A DNA stretch of 33,716 nt, from NCBI GenBank assembly GCA_002694825.1, contig NZNH01000046.1, positions 21,545 through 55,260 of the forward strand. The letters are read 5' to 3'. The DNA comes from Acidimicrobiaceae bacterium. Lineage in GTDB: Bacteria > Actinomycetota > Acidimicrobiia > Acidimicrobiales > Aldehydirespiratoraceae. Below, piece after piece: positions 32,895-33,716 of this stretch. Numbering within the stretch: the stretch's first letter is position 1; each line of letters opens with the position of its first letter. Under the pieces are notes generated by a model, which saw nothing but the letters and a program-made list of their open reading frames with translations, did not search any database and had not been told where the DNA came from. Position numbers and translations under genes: made by a program.

Positions 32895-33716
32895 ATGACA
32901 CGCGTGCTGCTCGTCGGTCCGGGGGCGATCGGACTCACCGTCGCGGGAGCTGTCCTGCAACGCCCCGAAATGGCGCTTGCGGTCGCCGCCCGCACGCCAT
33001 TCGACACGATCGCCGTCGAACTCGACGAGGAGCGAATCGAGTGCGAGGTGCCGGTGCTGACCGACCCCTTTGCGATCACGGGTCCGTTCCACCTGGTCCT
33101 GCTCGGCACCAAGGCCCATCAGACCCCCGCCGTGGCGCCGTGGCTCGCTGCAGCGTGCGGGCCGGACACCGACGTCGTCGTCCTTCAGAACGGCATCACC
33201 CACCGTGAACGCGTCGAGCCGCTTATCGGGTCGGCATCGCTGGTACCCGCTGTCGTCAACATCCCGGCCGATCGAGAGGCTCCCGGCCATGTCCGAGTCG
33301 GATTTCGGCGGCACCTCGTCGTGCCCGACGACGACCCCGGTCGCCGCACGGCCCATCGGTTCACCGACACCTTTCTCGACGTCGACACCACCGCCGACTG
33401 GCACACGGCAGCGTGGCGCAAGCTTGTGATGAACGCCGTCGTCGGCACGATTACCGTGCTGACCCGCACGACCAACACCGTCCTCCTCGACCGGGATGCC
33501 CGGACCCTCGCCGTCGCGCTCGCCGATGAGGTGCAACAGGTCGCCATCGCCGACGGTGCCGCCCTGGAGCCCCGCGACTACGGGCCGGTCATCGACCTGG
33601 TGGGCGACGCCGGCGGCGACCACCGTTCGTCGATGACCACCGATCGGGTCAACGGCGTCCCCTCCGAATGGCGGGTCCGCAACCTCGACGTGATCCAACG
33701 CGCGGAAAAACACGGG
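32895..33716 (+). CDS. Ketopantoate reductase-like protein (PanE/ApbA family), partial
   Basis: 274 codons are present before the right edge. The N-terminal Rossmann motif is LLVGPGAIG (GxGxxG type). LGTKAHQT and VVLQNGIT (about 75-100, the K and QNG motifs) and WRKLVMNAVVGTITVLT (about 173-189, the catalytic Lys and Asn region) are all of the PanE family, as is RVNGVPSEWRVRN near the end. PanE reduces 2-dehydropantoate to pantoate with NADPH, but many family members act on other 2-keto acids or oxidise hydroxy acids, so panE itself is not claimed. ATG at 32895 has no strong ribosome site. Confidence 0.9.
   Translation, partial: MTRVLLVGPGAIGLTVAGAVLQRPEMALAVAARTPFDTIAVELDEERIECEVPVLTDPFAITGPFHLVLLGTKAHQTPAVAPWLAAACGPDTDVVVLQNGITHRERVEPLIGSASLVPAVVNIPADREAPGHVRVGFRRHLVVPDDDPGRRTAHRFTDTFLDVDTTADWHTAAWRKLVMNAVVGTITVLTRTTNTVLLDRDARTLAVALADEVQQVAIADGAALEPRDYGPVIDLVGDAGGDHRSSMTTDRVNGVPSEWRVRNLDVIQRAEKHG

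Noticed and set aside
32058-33713. A 551-codon minus-strand frame across the phosphatase and ketopantoate-reductase-like genes
   Set aside because: It runs antisense to two genes with intact catalytic motifs and becomes Arg-rich nonsense.

Overview
The window reads as chromosomal DNA of a high-GC actinobacterium. The class Acidimicrobiia is my inference, not proven. Support: frequent GTG starts and one TTG start, 1-8 base gene overlaps, the actinobacterial-style gene order argS-lysA-hom-thrC-rho-rpmE-atp, and an F-ATPase locus with two separate b-type subunits. I see no mobile element, phage gene, CRISPR array or rRNA.

Region 1 (1-13600) is an accessory catabolic locus. A LacI-family repressor gene (10521-11561, minus strand) heads a tightly packed minus-strand operon that runs off the left edge. 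In transcription order it encodes: LacI regulator, histidinol-dehydrogenase-family enzyme, SDR dehydrogenase, double-cupin protein, alpha/beta hydrolase, ABC solute-binding lipoprotein, two permeases (one with extra membrane segments), a tandem SnoaL-like protein, a single SnoaL-like protein, a MalK/UgpC-type ATPase, and the start of a MetE-C-terminal-like protein. A second tandem SnoaL-like gene (11656-12624) lies upstream on the same strand, and an SMP-30/gluconolactonase-like gene (12704-13600) is divergent from it. The same 14-bp perfect palindrome, TGACTACGTAGTCA, sits in the -35/-10 spacer of both minus-strand promoters (11595-11610 and 12638-12651). This marks the locus as one LacI-type regulon. 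The substrate is unknown. The gene set suggests uptake, oxidation of a polyol, sugar acid or sulfonate-like alcohol, lactone opening, and steps by SnoaL-fold proteins. This is the best candidate here for an undescribed system.

Region 2 (13661-21971) is the complete F1Fo ATP synthase operon on the minus strand: atpZ/I-like, a second small membrane protein, atpB, atpE, atpF (two genes), atpH, atpA, atpG, atpD, atpC. A putative promoter lies at 22042-22070 and a strong hairpin between atpE and the first atpF.

Region 3 (22166-31749) is a minus-strand housekeeping run: argS, lysA, a nucleotidyltransferase-fold protein, hom, thrC, rho, rpmE and an unrecognised protein. Homoserine kinase (thrB) and prfA/prmC, which I would expect nearby, are not here. 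Rho has diverged in the secondary RNA-binding loops.

Region 4 (31779-33716) is on the plus strand: a promoter and tRNA-Arg(CCG), an inositol-monophosphatase-family phosphatase, and a ketopantoate-reductase-like gene cut by the right edge. No gene-free stretch exceeds 300 bases; the longest is 21972-22165, which holds the atp promoter.
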